From: Undaria pinnatifida | Taxonomy: Eukaryota > Sar > Phaeophyceae > Laminariales > Alariaceae | NCBI GenBank assembly: GCA_012845835.1 | Contig: JABAKD010000020.1 | Span: 14,784,471-14,848,470 of the forward strand | DNA length: 64,000 nucleotides | Direction: 5' to 3' | Shown: positions 22,279-34,975 of the stretch, one piece after another | Numbering within the stretch: the stretch's first letter is position 1 | How the letters are laid out: each line of letters begins with the position of its first letter | Program-made: the position numbers and the translations under genes | The notes under the pieces: generated by a model | What the model was told of the DNA's origin: nothing | Databases searched by the model: none | Seen by the model: only the letters and a program-made list of their open reading frames with translations

Positions 22279-25200
22279 ATGACTTCCCGCGATGACCTCG
22301 TGTACATGGCTAAGCTCGCCGAGCAGGCCGAGCGGTGAGTGCCCCCCCCCCCGCCCCCCCGCATGGTAACGTGTGTCCCGGGAACGATTTTTCAAGTCGG
22401 CAATTCTTGTTCCGTGTTCTTTTACTGGTAGTTTGTTCGAACCACCCGACCCACGCCCTGCCCCGATGCGATTCGATGCGATGCGCCGCGCTGCGCCAGC
22501 GCGCTTTCCCCCCAACGTGTCGGATGCTTCACAACAGCCCCCTGGGTTCCCGTCCCAGCGTGGCCTACGCGCCGAGTCAACATGCGCGCGCTGGCCGTTC
22601 TGCCGATTTTGTTTTCGAGTTTCCCGTATGTTCTGCTTGCGATGATGGGTGCGCGAGAGAGAACGAACGAATCTGGATTTTTCAGTTTTGTGCGTTTTTT
22701 TGTGCTTTTTCAATTTTATGTACTTGTAATAGGTATCATGGCAGGGCGTGCGTGTGTGTTCTGCCTCTCGTGGTATCTATCTATCTTTCTAGGCCAGGCA
22801 GGCCAAGCCGTGCTCCCTGGAACACGGGCCGATCCTCGCTCGCACCGCCCTCTATCCCTCCCTACATTGTTCCCTATATCCATCCCTGCACCGCCACTTA
22901 ATGCTGCCCCCCCCTGTCCCGGCCCGCCTCTATGTTCTTTCTGTACCAGTTTCGACGAGATGGTCGACCACATGAAGGCCGTGGCGCAGCAGCCCAAGGA
23001 GCTTTCGGTGGAGGAGCGCAACCTCCTCTCTGTCGCATACAAGAACGTTATCGGTTCCCGGCGCGCGTCCTGGAGGGTGATCAGCTCCATCGAGGGCAAG
23101 GACACTGTGGTGAGTTGCTGGACAGGGGTGGCAGGTCGCTGGTCGGCCTTAAGAGCTAGGCGTGGCTTACTCGTGGACGTAAGCATTTGTGACGCGCGGT
23201 CTGTGATCGAAAAAAAGCTGTGCTTGAACCAACCTCTCCGTACAAAAATCAAAATAAAATCGACACCTCCCAAAACAATATCGAGACGAAATTTATACGA
23301 GAGATATGATACGTGCTATTTTACTTGGTTCATGTATAGGATGCGTCGATAAGGGAGGAAAGAGCCACAATCTAGACAAATCCATTTTCTTTTTCTTGTT
23401 TTTTCTGTTCTCTTCGTCTATGATGGCCTGCGTCTGTCTTCCTTGCTTGTGTCCTTGGGAAGAACACCCGTCCCGATGGCGTTGCACTTTGTCCCTCGTC
23501 ACGGTAAAGGGTTTGCACCGCCCCCCTACCCCTCCCCCTACCCCTTGGAGGCAACCTCCCACAATACCGACCTCAGGCTATTGTCCCTCTGTGAGATGTC
23601 ATGGCGCGCTCTCACGCACGCACCACTCACAACCCAACCTCGGAACCCACGTAAATTTTTGAGTCGTTTTTCACTTTTCTTGGTTTTGACTTGATTTTTG
23701 CATTTTCTTTGCTCTTTTTCTGATATTTTCCTGCGGTTTTACTCTTTTTTGCTTCGATTTTGCTTTGTTTTCAGAGCGACCAGCTTCCCCTCATCCGCGA
23801 CTACAAATCGAAGATCGAGACCGAACTCACGGACATCTGCGACGACATCTTGAAGATTATCGAGGCCGAGCTCATCCCCAACTCCACCTCGGAGGAGGGC
23901 AAGGTGTTCTACTACAAGATGAAGGGTGACTACCACCGGTAAGCTTACACCCGTGCCAGACCCAATTAGCCGGCGGGATAAAGATGGCCCGACAAATCCT
24001 GCCCTGCGAGCGTCCTGCGTACCGCTGGTGATGCCGTACTTACTTTTGACCCATGACCTTTTGGACTTTTTTTTACTGGTGGAGAAATAATGCTAGACTA
24101 ATTCCAAGTGGTCTCAAGTGGTTTGCCCCAACAAACGCGGGTGCGCGGGCAGGATGAGGGTCATGTTACGCTAGTTCTGGAATGTTTCACAAGTGGTTCG
24201 TCCCTAAAAGTCGTGGGCTCGCAGTTATCCTCACAACTTGTGGTATGTACTTGTATCCCTATTTTCTTCTTGTCCTTCCAAAGCAACACCAGCAGTTCTG
24301 TTAACATCGATCCTTCTTTTTCATTTTGACGGTGGAGATTGGTTGGTTTGGGGGCGGATCGAGTGGGAGGGGAGGGTGCGGTGCGTCCATGTGTAACGCG
24401 GTGTGTTTGATACCTGGTATTCTCGATAAGTGCGTCAATAAATGCCTTTCAGCGTGCATGCACGAGCTTCAGCGCATGCCCTTTTGATGCCCTCAGGCCA
24501 CAGGCCAGGCGGCCAAATAAAAACTTACAGCAGTAGACTTGGTTGTACATGTTTGCGGATTCTTTCTGCGCGTCTTTCAAGGAAATGAATGATTTACAAG
24601 TACGTTTTTGGCTTTTGACGACCTAAGGCACCTGTCGTTCTTAGGGGGGGTGTTTTCTGATGACGGCGCAATTGCAACCAAACTTCGCAATTGGCAGTGC
24701 GCATCAATCACGCGTCTTTTTTGTTGCGAGAGGAACGATCGAGGGATCATTCCCGGGCAGCAGGGCGTGTGCACTCGTTTTTCTTTCGATGCTTCTTTTC
24801 TTTCTCGTGCTTGAAACACAAGAGAACAGCAGTATTTCGACCCTCTATCTACCCACACAGCGGCAGCTGCCGCTGCTGCTACTGCACACTGACGGGATGC
24901 ATGAGCAAGTTGCGTGGCGAGCTTGCAGGTGATTAAGGTCCACCGCCACAAGAGCCTCGTTATCTAACACTCGCGCAGTATGTCCAGACAAGCCAACCAG
25001 AAAAAGAGAGCATGCATCCCATCCTTGACGATCGCTGCAAACCCGTTGCTGAAGCTGTGCGCTATACCTGCCGGCATTTTCCGTCTACCTTAAACTCAAA
25101 AACCCGAAGATATCTGATTGAGATTTGTTGAGATTGATTCTCATCTGTTGGCTTGCTGTTCTCCCATGAATGTGCCCAACACAAGACATACCATGCAAAG

Positions 25201-28200
25201 CACATCCAGAGAGTACATACAAAGCATGTTTTGTGCAGCGGCGGCCATTTACAAGGTCAACCTTGTAAGTTGCCCCATCGCATGCATATGCATATAACTG
25301 GATGTGTTCTTTTTTCCGGCAGCGCATAATGTACTGCTGACATACGGGAAACAGACAGACAGCTCGCTTTCCGCTTCAGTTTTTCTCGTCGAGCGTGCAC
25401 CATGGAACGCGTATCATACTACATAAGTACGTGCCGTATTTTATATTCTTGGATATGTTTGGAGAACAGATGTAATTGACAGATGGCTTCGCGGAAGAGG
25501 CGTTCTTGTGCTTGCCCCGTTCCCAATCCCTGACCCACGTTGCGCTTTTGCTTGCCGCTGCCTGTGCGGGCTTGTTTAGTTTGTTGTCGAATCATAACGT
25601 TTCCATGCGCGATTTGCATTTTCGCATTTTGCTTTGTGTTCCTAGAAAATGCTTGCTTCTTGATTCGTGCGTATGTCAAGTTCGGTGGTGTCAAATCTGA
25701 GAGAACATTCCTGGTACCAGGTCATCTGATATGCATGTAGATGAATTACCGACGTGAAGCGACGAAAAGCACCGCATGCACTCTGTCCTCGTTCGCCTTC
25801 TGCGATGCCATCGAAAACTCGTACATATACCAGGTGCATCATACCGCGTTGCATACCAGCACCCCTGAAATTTTGATCGCCTTCGTTGGTTCGTCGATAT
25901 GGTGCTCGTTTTTGTCGGTTATTAGTCGACTTGCCCGCGCACACTACGTATTGTTGCCTACTGTTCTGACAAATTATGTCGTTGTCTGCCTCTGGTGTGT
26001 CGTCTGCGAAAGGCGGGCTGGGTTGTACAAACGCGAAGTAGAGGCCGCAACCTAATTTAGACACGAGAACATGCTCTTTGGCAGGATGTCGGATGTATCG
26101 ATCGCATCATGTCGAGGCGTCGGGAGCGGTAAATAATTGATGAGGGCCGCTGCCGTTGCGTCACGTCCGCTTGTTTCTAACAGTAGCAAAAGCTGAAATA
26201 TTTCTGTACCAAACCCCTGGATTTGTCCCCCGGCAGCCTGGCGGGGAAGCTCTGCTGACTGCTGGCTGCCACTCTAAAGACCACGAGCTTGCGCTGTGGC
26301 CCTTCGACAGTTGCGATAGGGGTTTTGTGTACGTAGCCGAGAGATCAGAGCACGCTCGTGTTGGCGTAAGCTTGGATGCTGGTTACGATATTCCTGTCAG
26401 CTACGTAATGGGCAACTAGAAACAACACCTTTTTAGTATTAACCCTGGAAGTCTTGCTGCAAGAGCTGGCTCCTGTATACTTTTTTTTTTTTTTTTTTTT
26501 TTTTACTAGGTCGCAATGTCAGTACTCTCGTCTACGTAGTTGATGTGAAGCCTTTTGCTGTTATATTATTCTTGAACGCACTTGAACACGTGAAAGGTGA
26601 GTGAACGAACGCAGTCTTCGGAAGAAGGCACAGCGTTTCGGTGTACCCGCCATTTCGGTGTAGGAGCGGACATCCTCGAAACAAGAGCGGACCTCGGCCT
26701 CTGTAATAGAAGTTGTCACACAAGACTCCCTAGCCAACCGTCCCGTTTTCTTCATTTTACGCCTCTTCACTCGACACCACGTCATGGAGTTCGATGCCGA
26801 TGTCAGCCTCTACACAGCCTTCAGCCCCAACTCTGTTCCTCCAACACCTCTGGGTCATTGTCTACTCTTGAGCCTCGTCCCAACCGCCTCGCGCACGTGA
26901 CCCTCATTAAGGCCTGCGTCTCGACGAACAAGATGTTTCGTCAACCCTCGCGCGTTGGACCTGGAGTCCGTGACTCTGGATGGCATGGACATCTTCGTGA
27001 CCCTGTTGCAAAGGTCATCGATGACGGCCGTTTCCCCCTTGTCGTCTTGGTCTAGCCACGTCTCTGCCCTTGAGCGCATTTTTGTGCTTCCTAGGAAGGA
27101 TGCCAGCCTTGACCCAGCACCTAATGACCGTCTGCTTCTCACTTATGGGAAAGGACCTCCGTCACGTCCAGCGTTGTCGCCTGGTCTGCGTCGTTCAGGC
27201 CCCGGCATCCTCTTCGACGCAGATGAAAGAAAGCAGGTGTAAAGGAGAGACTTTGTATACCCTGATAATAGCTTTACACTTGACCTCTTATTTGTTGCGA
27301 TAAAGCGCAGCATGCAAGAGGTTTGAGGGAAAGATCGAGGAAAGAGGAAGCGGCCTGCCGCGACTTGAGCGGGGACGGGCGGCAGCGCGGGGCGCCCCGG
27401 CGTTGTATGCTTGTTCTGGCCGTGGTATGATCCCGGCTCTGACGCGTTACCATTTTTGGCCGCGGCGGCGGCGCTGCCGCCCGCCCCCGTGTCAGCCGCG
27501 GTAGCCGGGGCAGGTTGAGGCCGTATCCCCGCGCTGCCGCCCGCCCCCGCTGAAGCTGCGGCAGACCGCTTCTCTTTTTCTCGAGCGGATGGCTCATTCC
27601 CTCCAACCGGTTGTGTAGTGCTGCGCGATATCACAGCAAATTAGCAAAAGTGTAAACGTAAAAATGAAATAAGGGGATAGAAATTCAACGTTAAGCGACG
27701 AGGTGTAAAACATGATATAATAGGAACGCCCCCCTCCTCGACCCTACCTAGAATGGTCTCGCTCTCGCATAAGGTGAACTAAGAACACGGGTCGAAGACA
27801 AAGGACATGTACCTGGTATTGTAGAGCAAACTTTCATGATGCTGTACAACACCTGGTACATGTTCTCTGCCTTCGACACGAGTACTTAGTTGGTCTTGTG
27901 CAAGAGCGAGACCATTCTAGGTAGGGTCGGGGGAGGGGGCGTTCCTATTATAATAGAAAGTATTTTGCGTTGAGAAACAAAACTATTTTGCTTCGAAGAA
28001 ATGTGCTGCTGTGTATCGTTGCGAGTTGACAGCGCACACTTCGCGGATATACACTAGCACGACGTGCGTGGCTCTGGAGGCAGGTTTTTGTGGGACGTGG
28101 TCCTGGCAGGATGTTTTCCAACCCCAAGAGTTCATGGAATATCTGGACGTGAAAATGTCCTCGGTACGAAAAGGAGTATAAGTGTGAACTATCTGTTTCG

Positions 28201-31200
28201 TACTGCAATTAATCATCGTTTCTATGTCACATACCTGGTAACACGTTAATGTGGCATCACGGTTCGTTGCATTCACTACTACGGGAGTATTTATTAGGTG
28301 TGGACTTGCGCAAATTGAACTTGAAACGTCGCCTTCGCGGCCACCGTTGTCCCCTTCCCCATCGCTTCCCCCCAAATCCCCTTTTAGTAACAGTTAACTA
28401 AAAACGGGTGACCGGTGTAGTACGCAGGTTGCAAGGATGAATATCGACCCTAAACTGTCGAACCATCATAGCAGTGTGTACCCCCCGGAGTAATTTTGAT
28501 GTACCAGGTATTAACTGCGGGGCACACTGTTTCAGCAGAAAACGACGTCTTTAAAGCGGAAGCGGGGGGTTGACTTAAGATGAGCGTCTTTGAAGCGCGG
28601 ACGACTGCTGTATTGGACTTTCGACCTGCCAAGTCTTGGCTTTTTATTCACTCCTTTGTTTGGACACGCAAATCTCTATACTAATGTGAAGTAAATTTGT
28701 AAAAAAAAAAAGGGGTTTGCAATTGTAAAAGCGTTGAGTGGGTCCAGGATCTTGGGGTCTCGATCAATCATGTTTTTTTTTTTTGGTGTGTAGAGGTTTC
28801 CACCACATAAATTGACCGCGTAAGGTTGCCGTATCCCAATAATATGGAAGCGCTTTGACCTACGAAGGTAATCGAAGCTGAGCTGTCATGTGACATGATG
28901 ATTCACTCGTTCGGATTTGATCAAATATCGCCTACGAGGCCCCAAGAGTAAAAGAACAGAATCGAAGCTGAGCTATCATATGATGATTTCACTCCTTCGA
29001 ATTGGCCATACATCCACAACGAGGCCCCAAGAGCCCGACAACTTTTCGTTTCTGTTTCGTTTCATCGACCATTTCAGTTGTTTTTGGGATTAAAATTGTC
29101 GAGAAATCACACCCTAAAATCGAATGTCCCAAAAATGATCCGCACCCGAGCGAGGACCAACACCACACCACGTCCACAACCGTAGTTGCTATCGCCCCCC
29201 AGACGAGACTCGGAGACAAGACAGATCAGGTAACACGTGGACAACATTCCGCTGGTGCCAGTCGATGCAGCTTGCATCACGGCAACCGAAACTGTGACCC
29301 GTGTCATTGTCCTCGATGGACCCGTGTCATTGTCCTCGATGGAATTGAGTGCTGCTGTGCGATCTAAATCTGTGTTGTAGCAAATGACGGTGCTGTCTGG
29401 CCGGCACCTGTACTTGATCTAGCCCTGATCTCGCGCTTGAGGACACCAATGCCCTTGCAGCAGTAGGGTATGGACTGGTGACTGGTTGTGCGGGCGTGCT
29501 CGACCTTTTTTCCGCACCGGGCGTTACTCTACCGCAACTGGATGGTGCATCAGTGCTGTACCCGCCCTCAAAACTGGGATGGCTCTTCATTTCTCGCCCC
29601 CAATATATCCGGACTCTGCCCGCCCACCGTGGCGCCTTATGTTCTTGATGTTCGTCCGACCCCGGGGTGACTCTTTGTTCTCGCCCCCTATAAGGCGGAA
29701 TTCGCGCGACTCGGTGCGTTTTTTTTTGGATGTGCGATTATTCTACTTTCCGGCACTCTGTCACTTACTATCACCCACCGCCTGCATTCTAGATAATATT
29801 TACAGTGTTCTTGATCTTTATCTCGAGGCCACCGCGGACGTGTTCGTTTTTTGTTTTTTGTTTCGAGAGACTTTTGAAATCTATAATTATTTCTGCGAAA
29901 CCCCAGATCTTTTTTGGTCAAGAACTCAAAACTGACCAATAATAGCTTTTTTAGGAGAAGGAAAACTAAACTAACCAGGTTTATCATTCCCTTATTTTTT
30001 CCTTTCGTGGTTTCAATTCCGTGACATTAGATACTCGTATATGTCGCCGAATGCCAATGCGAAAAAATTCAACACAGGGTACGCCTTACTATATTTTTTC
30101 TGCTCTTTTTTGTGCTTTCATTTTTCCGTTCATGTTTTCGATTGCGTGGCCCTTGGTATCTCGCCGAATTTTCAAGTGCGATTTTTTTCAAGAATTCCGT
30201 CAGCTCACGGCTTATACCTCCTTTCTGCTCGCTTGCTTCCTTTTTTTCCGTCTGTGGTTTTGATTGCGTTACGTCAGGTATCTTGCCGAATTCCAGTCCG
30301 CTGAGGACCGCAAAACCAGCGCGTCCGACGCCCTCGACGCGTACCAATCAGCATCAGAGCTGGCCAACCAAGACCTCCCCCCGACACACCCCATCCGCCT
30401 GGGCCTTGCGCTCAACTTCTCCGTCTTTTACTACGAAATCCTCAACTCCCCAGAGCGCGCCTGCAACTTGGCGAAAGCGGTAAGTACAACCTCACAACCC
30501 TTTTCGTTCTTGCTTGCTGTAAAAATATCCGACCTTAATGCCGAATGTCATTATTATATTAGTAGCGGTTGCAGTTGTAAAGGGTCAAATTAAGTCGAGT
30601 CTCTGTATGTTTTTCTCTAGTACCACTAGATTAGACTGTACCTTGCGTGGTATTGGTCGCCCGGTGGCGTGCCAGGTTATCCACGAGCCTGGTATAGGTC
30701 AGTTTTGTGAGTTCGAGCCCCGCCGAGTGCATACTCTTTTTAATTCGATGTGACTTTTCTTGTGCACAAATTGACTTGCGGAAAGCGTGACGGCGTGAGT
30801 TTGCAACACTCGATAAAAAATCGACGAGCAATGGGATTGCTGAACCCTATGCGCGATAAAAATCGAAGCGAAGAACCGGGGGGGGGGAAAGGGACGACAC
30901 CTGTGACCACGGCTTGTCCAGAAGCTAGAATGTCACCTGTACTGCTGTAGTGCATTTTTATTTTTCAAATACAAGAAAAAATGTTGCCACACTGTTCTTC
31001 GAAGTATTGTCCTCAAAATGGTGGGTCGAGCTAGCGCTATAGGGGTTGAGTTTGGCCCTTTTATCAAATCACTACAAAAATCATGACGGCTGCAGTTTTA
31101 GTTGACGAAAAGTCAACTGCTGGTTGAGCATCATGGGTGCATGTGTGCGTGCGTGCGTGCGTGCGTACGTGTTTTTTTTTTGGTGTGTTGAAGTTGTCAT

Positions 31201-31644
31201 TTTGTCGTGGGCTGTGATATCTGCGACCTCGATGGCATACATGGCTCATTTCGCGTTGCTGATATAAACCAGAATCTATCTTGGTTGTTGACGCCTTCGT
31301 GTTTGTATAATTGGGCCTATCTAAAGACGAGATTTATATGACCTGGCGATTTCTCCAAGTAATATGGTCGTTTTGCTTTTCTATAAAAACGACGATCGCG
31401 CACTCTTTCATCTCGATATCGTCTCTTACTTTCAATTTCAACCCTCTTTCGACCCCCTTTCGACCCACACCAGGCATTCGACGACGCGATCGCGGAGCTC
31501 GACACGCTTTCCGAAGAGTCCTACAAAGACTCTACCCTCATCATGCAGCTTCTCCGCGACAACCTCACCCTTTGGACATCCGACCAAGGAGAGGCAGAAG
31601 AGGCACCCGGAAACGCAGACGGGACCGTCGTCGAGGACCTATAA
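22279..31644 (+). CDS. 14-3-3 protein (complete, five exons, 250 residues)
   Basis: Exons: 22279-22334, 22950-23109, 23775-23938, 30278-30479, 31474-31644; all introns are GT-AG and the phases agree. 14-3-3 proteins are dimeric cytosolic adaptors that bind phosphoserine/threonine motifs on clients. Signature 1, [11 protein letters not shown], is at residues 42-52. The phosphate-binding set Lys50, Arg57, Arg127 and Tyr128 is intact, as are Leu172-Asn173. Signature 2, [18 protein letters not shown], is at 211-228. The acidic C-terminal tail (from about 232) is short and variable, as usual. Length is normal for the family (245-255). The start [19 protein letters not shown] gives the expected N-terminal helix of the dimer interface. 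Intron 3 is 6.3 kb and carries a foldback element, a broken open frame and two decayed copies of the exon 4 edge. Isoform class cannot be assigned. Confidence 0.97.
26784..27242 (+). pseudogene. Unrecognised open frame with one in-frame stop, inside 14-3-3 intron 3
   Basis: From ATG 26784 a single frame runs 153 codons to TAA 27240-27242 with only one TGA, about 38 codons in. It has a GC-rich codon pattern and protein-like composition (start [18 protein letters not shown]; later [18 protein letters not shown] and [15 protein letters not shown]). No family is recognised. It could be a decayed retroelement or gene fragment, or chance. It is not part of the 14-3-3 protein. Confidence 0.3.
27718..27950. 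mobile_element. Foldback MITE, about 105-bp inverted arms, candidate TA target duplication
   Basis: The two halves are inverted repeats almost end to end. The left arm TAATAGGAACGCCCCCCTCC, CGACCCTACCTAGAATGGTC, GTCGAAGAC, ACATGTACCTGG recurs as the reverse complement in the right arm. TA occurs on both sides (27716-27717, 27951-27952), as in Tc1/mariner-derived MITEs, but the flanks are themselves AT-rich. The element has no coding capacity and lies in 14-3-3 intron 3. Confidence 0.8.
28868..29040. repeat. Direct repeat, about 90-bp unit, two copies
   Basis: AATCGAAGCTGAGCTRTCAT starts both copies (28868 and 28960), and ACGAGGCCCCAAGAG ends both. A second small duplication, GACCCGTGTCATTGTCCTCG, occurs twice at 29296-29341. 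Confidence 0.8.
30005..30185 (+). pseudogene. Two decayed tandem copies of the 14-3-3 exon 4 acceptor region
   Basis: A unit of about 122 bases is present three times in a row. Each has a T-rich tract, then GATTGCGT or a variant, then GTATCTYGCCGAAT. The third is the real exon 4 start (CAG then GTATCTTGCCGAATTCC at 30278). The second (about 30134-30180) reads TTG in place of the acceptor AG, and the first (about 30011-30060) is more diverged. Neither can supply the conserved RYLAEF join as well as the real one. Confidence 0.75.
30655..30925 (+). mobile_element. tRNA-derived SINE, family S1, copy 1
   Basis: The head GGTCGCCCGGTGGCGTGCC, then GTGAGTTCGAGCCCCGCCGA (B-box-like GTTCGAGCC), resembles a tRNA. 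The body TGTGCACAAATTGACTTGCG and GACGACACCTGTGACCACGG is nearly identical to 43119-43395. The copy lies in 14-3-3 intron 4. Confidence 0.75.
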
Positions 31645-32814
31645 AAAGAATAACCGTTTTTTTTTGGGGAGGTCCCCGGGGCGTTCGTATATGCTTGGTT
31701 GGCTTGGCGGCGGCGCAGGCTTAACAAGAGAAAAAAACTAAAAACCACCCCATTTTACTATTTTTCGTGCTGTGTTATTTCGAATATTGCCGTTTTCTAG
31801 TGCTTGGCTGGTGTAGTTTGTTCTTTTTTCGAGTTTAGTCGAGCTTCGGTGTGCTGCACTAATTATAGGCTGTGCGAACGCGGTTGTGTTTTTTGTATGT
31901 TTTGGTTGTTAACATTTACTAGGTTTTGATTTGTTGGAGGCGGGTTTGGGGAGGGGGGGTAGGACAGCGTGGGTTGTGGGTCTGGGAAAATCCTGTTAGG
32001 TTCCCCTGGTGGGTTATGAGGGAGGATGGTAGCAGGACGGAGTGGGGAGCGAAGCGGTATGACGACCCTGTTTAGTTGGATTTTGGCGTCCGCTAGTCTT
32101 GGATTTAGGATCCCACAAGAGTACAGAGAAGTCGCGATGAGCTGGAGTGTGTCGAAGCGCCACTTGAGGGTGATGGCATTTTGATGTGCCAGACGATGGA
32201 GCAAGAAGAGCCACGACATGCGGGATAAAAAGTTGATCGAAAAAAAAATGCTGGTGATGTTTGTGCGCCGTCTGTCTTGTGGCTTGACCTAATAGCCCTT
32301 GTAGCTTGCGACGTGTGTGGGTTGACCGTGTTGGTGTTGGGACCGTTTTGGTGGTGGTGTGTACATGCAGCACGTACACAAGAGTGGTGCGGTATATGCC
32401 TCGCCTGACTTGAGAGTTGACGAACGGAAGTTTTCGTCTGTTTTAGCGTTCGTGGCGGTCCCCAATAAGAGTTTTTTGCTCGATTTTGTCGCTCGATATC
32501 GTTTAGCCTTGCCTTTCCACCTGGGCTTTACACACCCATCCTTTTTTTTTTTTTTCGCCTCTCCCAGTCGAGAGATGGTATCGTAAGAGCGAGAACATGG
32601 AGCACATCTCTTTTGTAATGCGATCAAAATTGAGATTACCAACCATATATTTTCCTTAATTTCTCTTTATACTTTCTTGTACATGCGCGTCATTTTTTTG
32701 CCTCTTTTGGTGGAACGTTCTTGATTGTTGCAAGCCCGATCACGTCATACCTACCAACGCATTGTTGGTCCCACAATCCGTCATGATGTCATGGCTTCAT
32801 TTTTTGCTTCCTAC

Positions 32815-32975
32815 TCGGCACCTGTAGATTGCAACACAACATCGAACATACCCGGAGGATCATGACCGATTGTTGGGTCCCACAGCCACTCTTGGTTTTG
32901 CTTGACTGTTTTGCGCTATCTGGCACCTGTAGATGGCAACACGACATCGGAAATACCCGGATCATGACGCGCCAG
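32815..32975. repeat. Direct repeat, about 112-bp spacing, two copies
   Basis: GGCACCTGTAGATTGCAACA and GGCACCTGTAGATGGCAACA each run on to ACATCGRA, ATACCCGGA and GATCATGAC. Confidence 0.8.
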
Positions 32976-33692
32976 CGCCGTAAGTAGTCCGGTTCTATGC
33001 ACTGCTGTGCGGACGGACACATATTCTGCAACCACACGCGAAGCAGCCGATGGCCGACGATGTCGTCATATTTCTCGTCATTTTCTCCAAGTAACTTCCG
33101 TGGCAGAGAAAAAGGGTTGATACTGGTCACGAGGCTACAGGAAGGCTCCGATCAACCTGGAGTGGAGGGAAAACCCCTTGAGTCACGTTTCTTGGCGGCA
33201 TCAAACATCGTGGGACCAGGTGTAGCGCATACATACCACGATATGGACCAAACCTGAATCAATGACCATGATTTTAGGTCTGTGGCCACACCCGTGGGTC
33301 TGGTGGTGTCCTCGCGATCTTGAATGGTTTTTTATGCCGCGCGAACCAAGAGGAGACCCCCCGTTTCACGAAAGGCTGGGAATCGAGTACCGAGCCACAT
33401 CTTGCCTCCTTTGAAATTGGAGTGCAGTTGGTTGCATCCAATGCAATTCCAATCCATTTCCAATCGGCTATTTGTTAGTCTCAACTGCGTTGCCGTCCCT
33501 ACCGAAACTTCACTCCCTTCGTGAAAATTCCCGCCACAGCAGTGAGCCCACAGCAACAGAGGGCACAGGTGTGAGTGCACGTTGTAGATTCCAATCATTG
33601 ACGACTTTGGTGTGCTGCCGTCGCTCTTAGACCTCCTGATCCCCCCCGATCTACACATTTTTGCCCTTTTCTGTGGTCACCACGACTACTAA

Positions 33693-33705
33693 ACTGCTAC
33701 TACTG

Positions 33706-33786
<81 letters not shown>
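33693..33786. repeat. (CTA)n microsatellite
   Basis: About 28 CTA triplets with two GCT interruptions. Confidence 0.95.
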
Positions 33787-34274
33787 TGAATATTAAAAGT
33801 GCTACAGTCAATGCTAAATAAAGCTGACATACCATCAGCGAGCGGCCTGCGCCAGCTTTTGGGGTACCCTGTGTGTCCAGGCTACATCGTGATCCCCACC
33901 AGATTACCCCGGTGTTGCAAATACCCCGATGCTGCCCCCCCACCCCCCTTGTTCCAGAGCCTGCACACCTTCGTTCCCACTCTGCATTATAACACGCAAA
34001 CTGTTAGATGGCTCGTTTTATCTTGTTTAATTTATGATGTATATCGCATACATACGCTCTCTGTTGGTGGCTGTTGTTCTTGGCCCTTTCTTTGAACGCT
34101 GCAAAAATGCACCCACTTACCCACTCTATAATTCCAAGTAGTACCAGGTACGTAGTTTATCCCCCCCCACACGGTTGGTACGTAGCTAATAATAATGCTA
34201 AATAATTAAATATATAAGGCGTTAATAATGCCTGTTTCTAACTCAGTTGTGGTGTGCCTTTTCGTTTCTCTACC

Positions 34275-34372
34275 GGCACAATTAATGATACCGGTACAAT
34301 TAATGGTACTATCAATAGTATTAATTTATGGTACTATTAATGGTGCCATTAATGGTACTATTATTAATAATA
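34275..34372. repeat. AT-rich repeat of ATTAATGGTACTAT-type units
   Basis: At least six copies of a 12-14 base unit, several in inverted orientation (AATTAATG/CATTAAT), able to form cruciforms. Confidence 0.7.
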
Positions 34373-34799
34373 GGGAGGAGTGATCCGACCGATAAACCAT
34401 GGCGGCGGTGGCGACGCAACAAAACCACACACACACTGCCACACCAAATGCCATAGACTATATCATACCTGGTACATATGATGTCACCTACTAACAAAAG
34501 AGAAGAGTTGAGAAGGCTACAAACAAGAAGGTTGTGGACCCCCATCGGTAAAACTTAAATAACTTCTCCACGCGCATTAAATGCCAGTAACTTTATGCTA
34601 GGTGGGCTTGTGGGCAATGTTATGATTTGTTATTGATTATGTAGTCTATAGTCTACATACGAAAGATACTTCGAGTTCACCCCTCGGGATGATGGGGTCC
34701 AGCCACAACGACCAAGTACTGTAGTTGAGAAGTATGACGTATGTATGCGCGGTCTCGCCAGCCGGCTACGAGGGTGCAGGATCTAGTGTGCGACAAGTA

Positions 34800-34975
34800 G
34801 TACAATAATATTACTCTCGTAGTCGTAGCAGTATCATAGCAGTACTAGTAGTACAGCAGTAGTGGAAGAGTAGTATTGAATAGTAGCAGCAGTAGTAGTA
34901 GTAGTAGTAGTAGCAGTAGTAGTAGAAGAACGGGCAGTAGTAGTATAGTAGTAGTGGGCTGGTAGTAGTAGTAGC
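34800..34975. repeat. GTA/GCA triplet microsatellite field
   Basis: Interrupted runs of AGTAGTAGTAG and AGCAGT over about 175 bases. Confidence 0.85.

Noticed and set aside
22582-23352. 256-residue open frame on the plus strand
   Set aside because: It runs through 14-3-3 intron 1, the out-of-frame or partly in-frame exon 2 and intron 2. Only exon 2 is coding, as shown by the splice sites and the 14-3-3 signatures.
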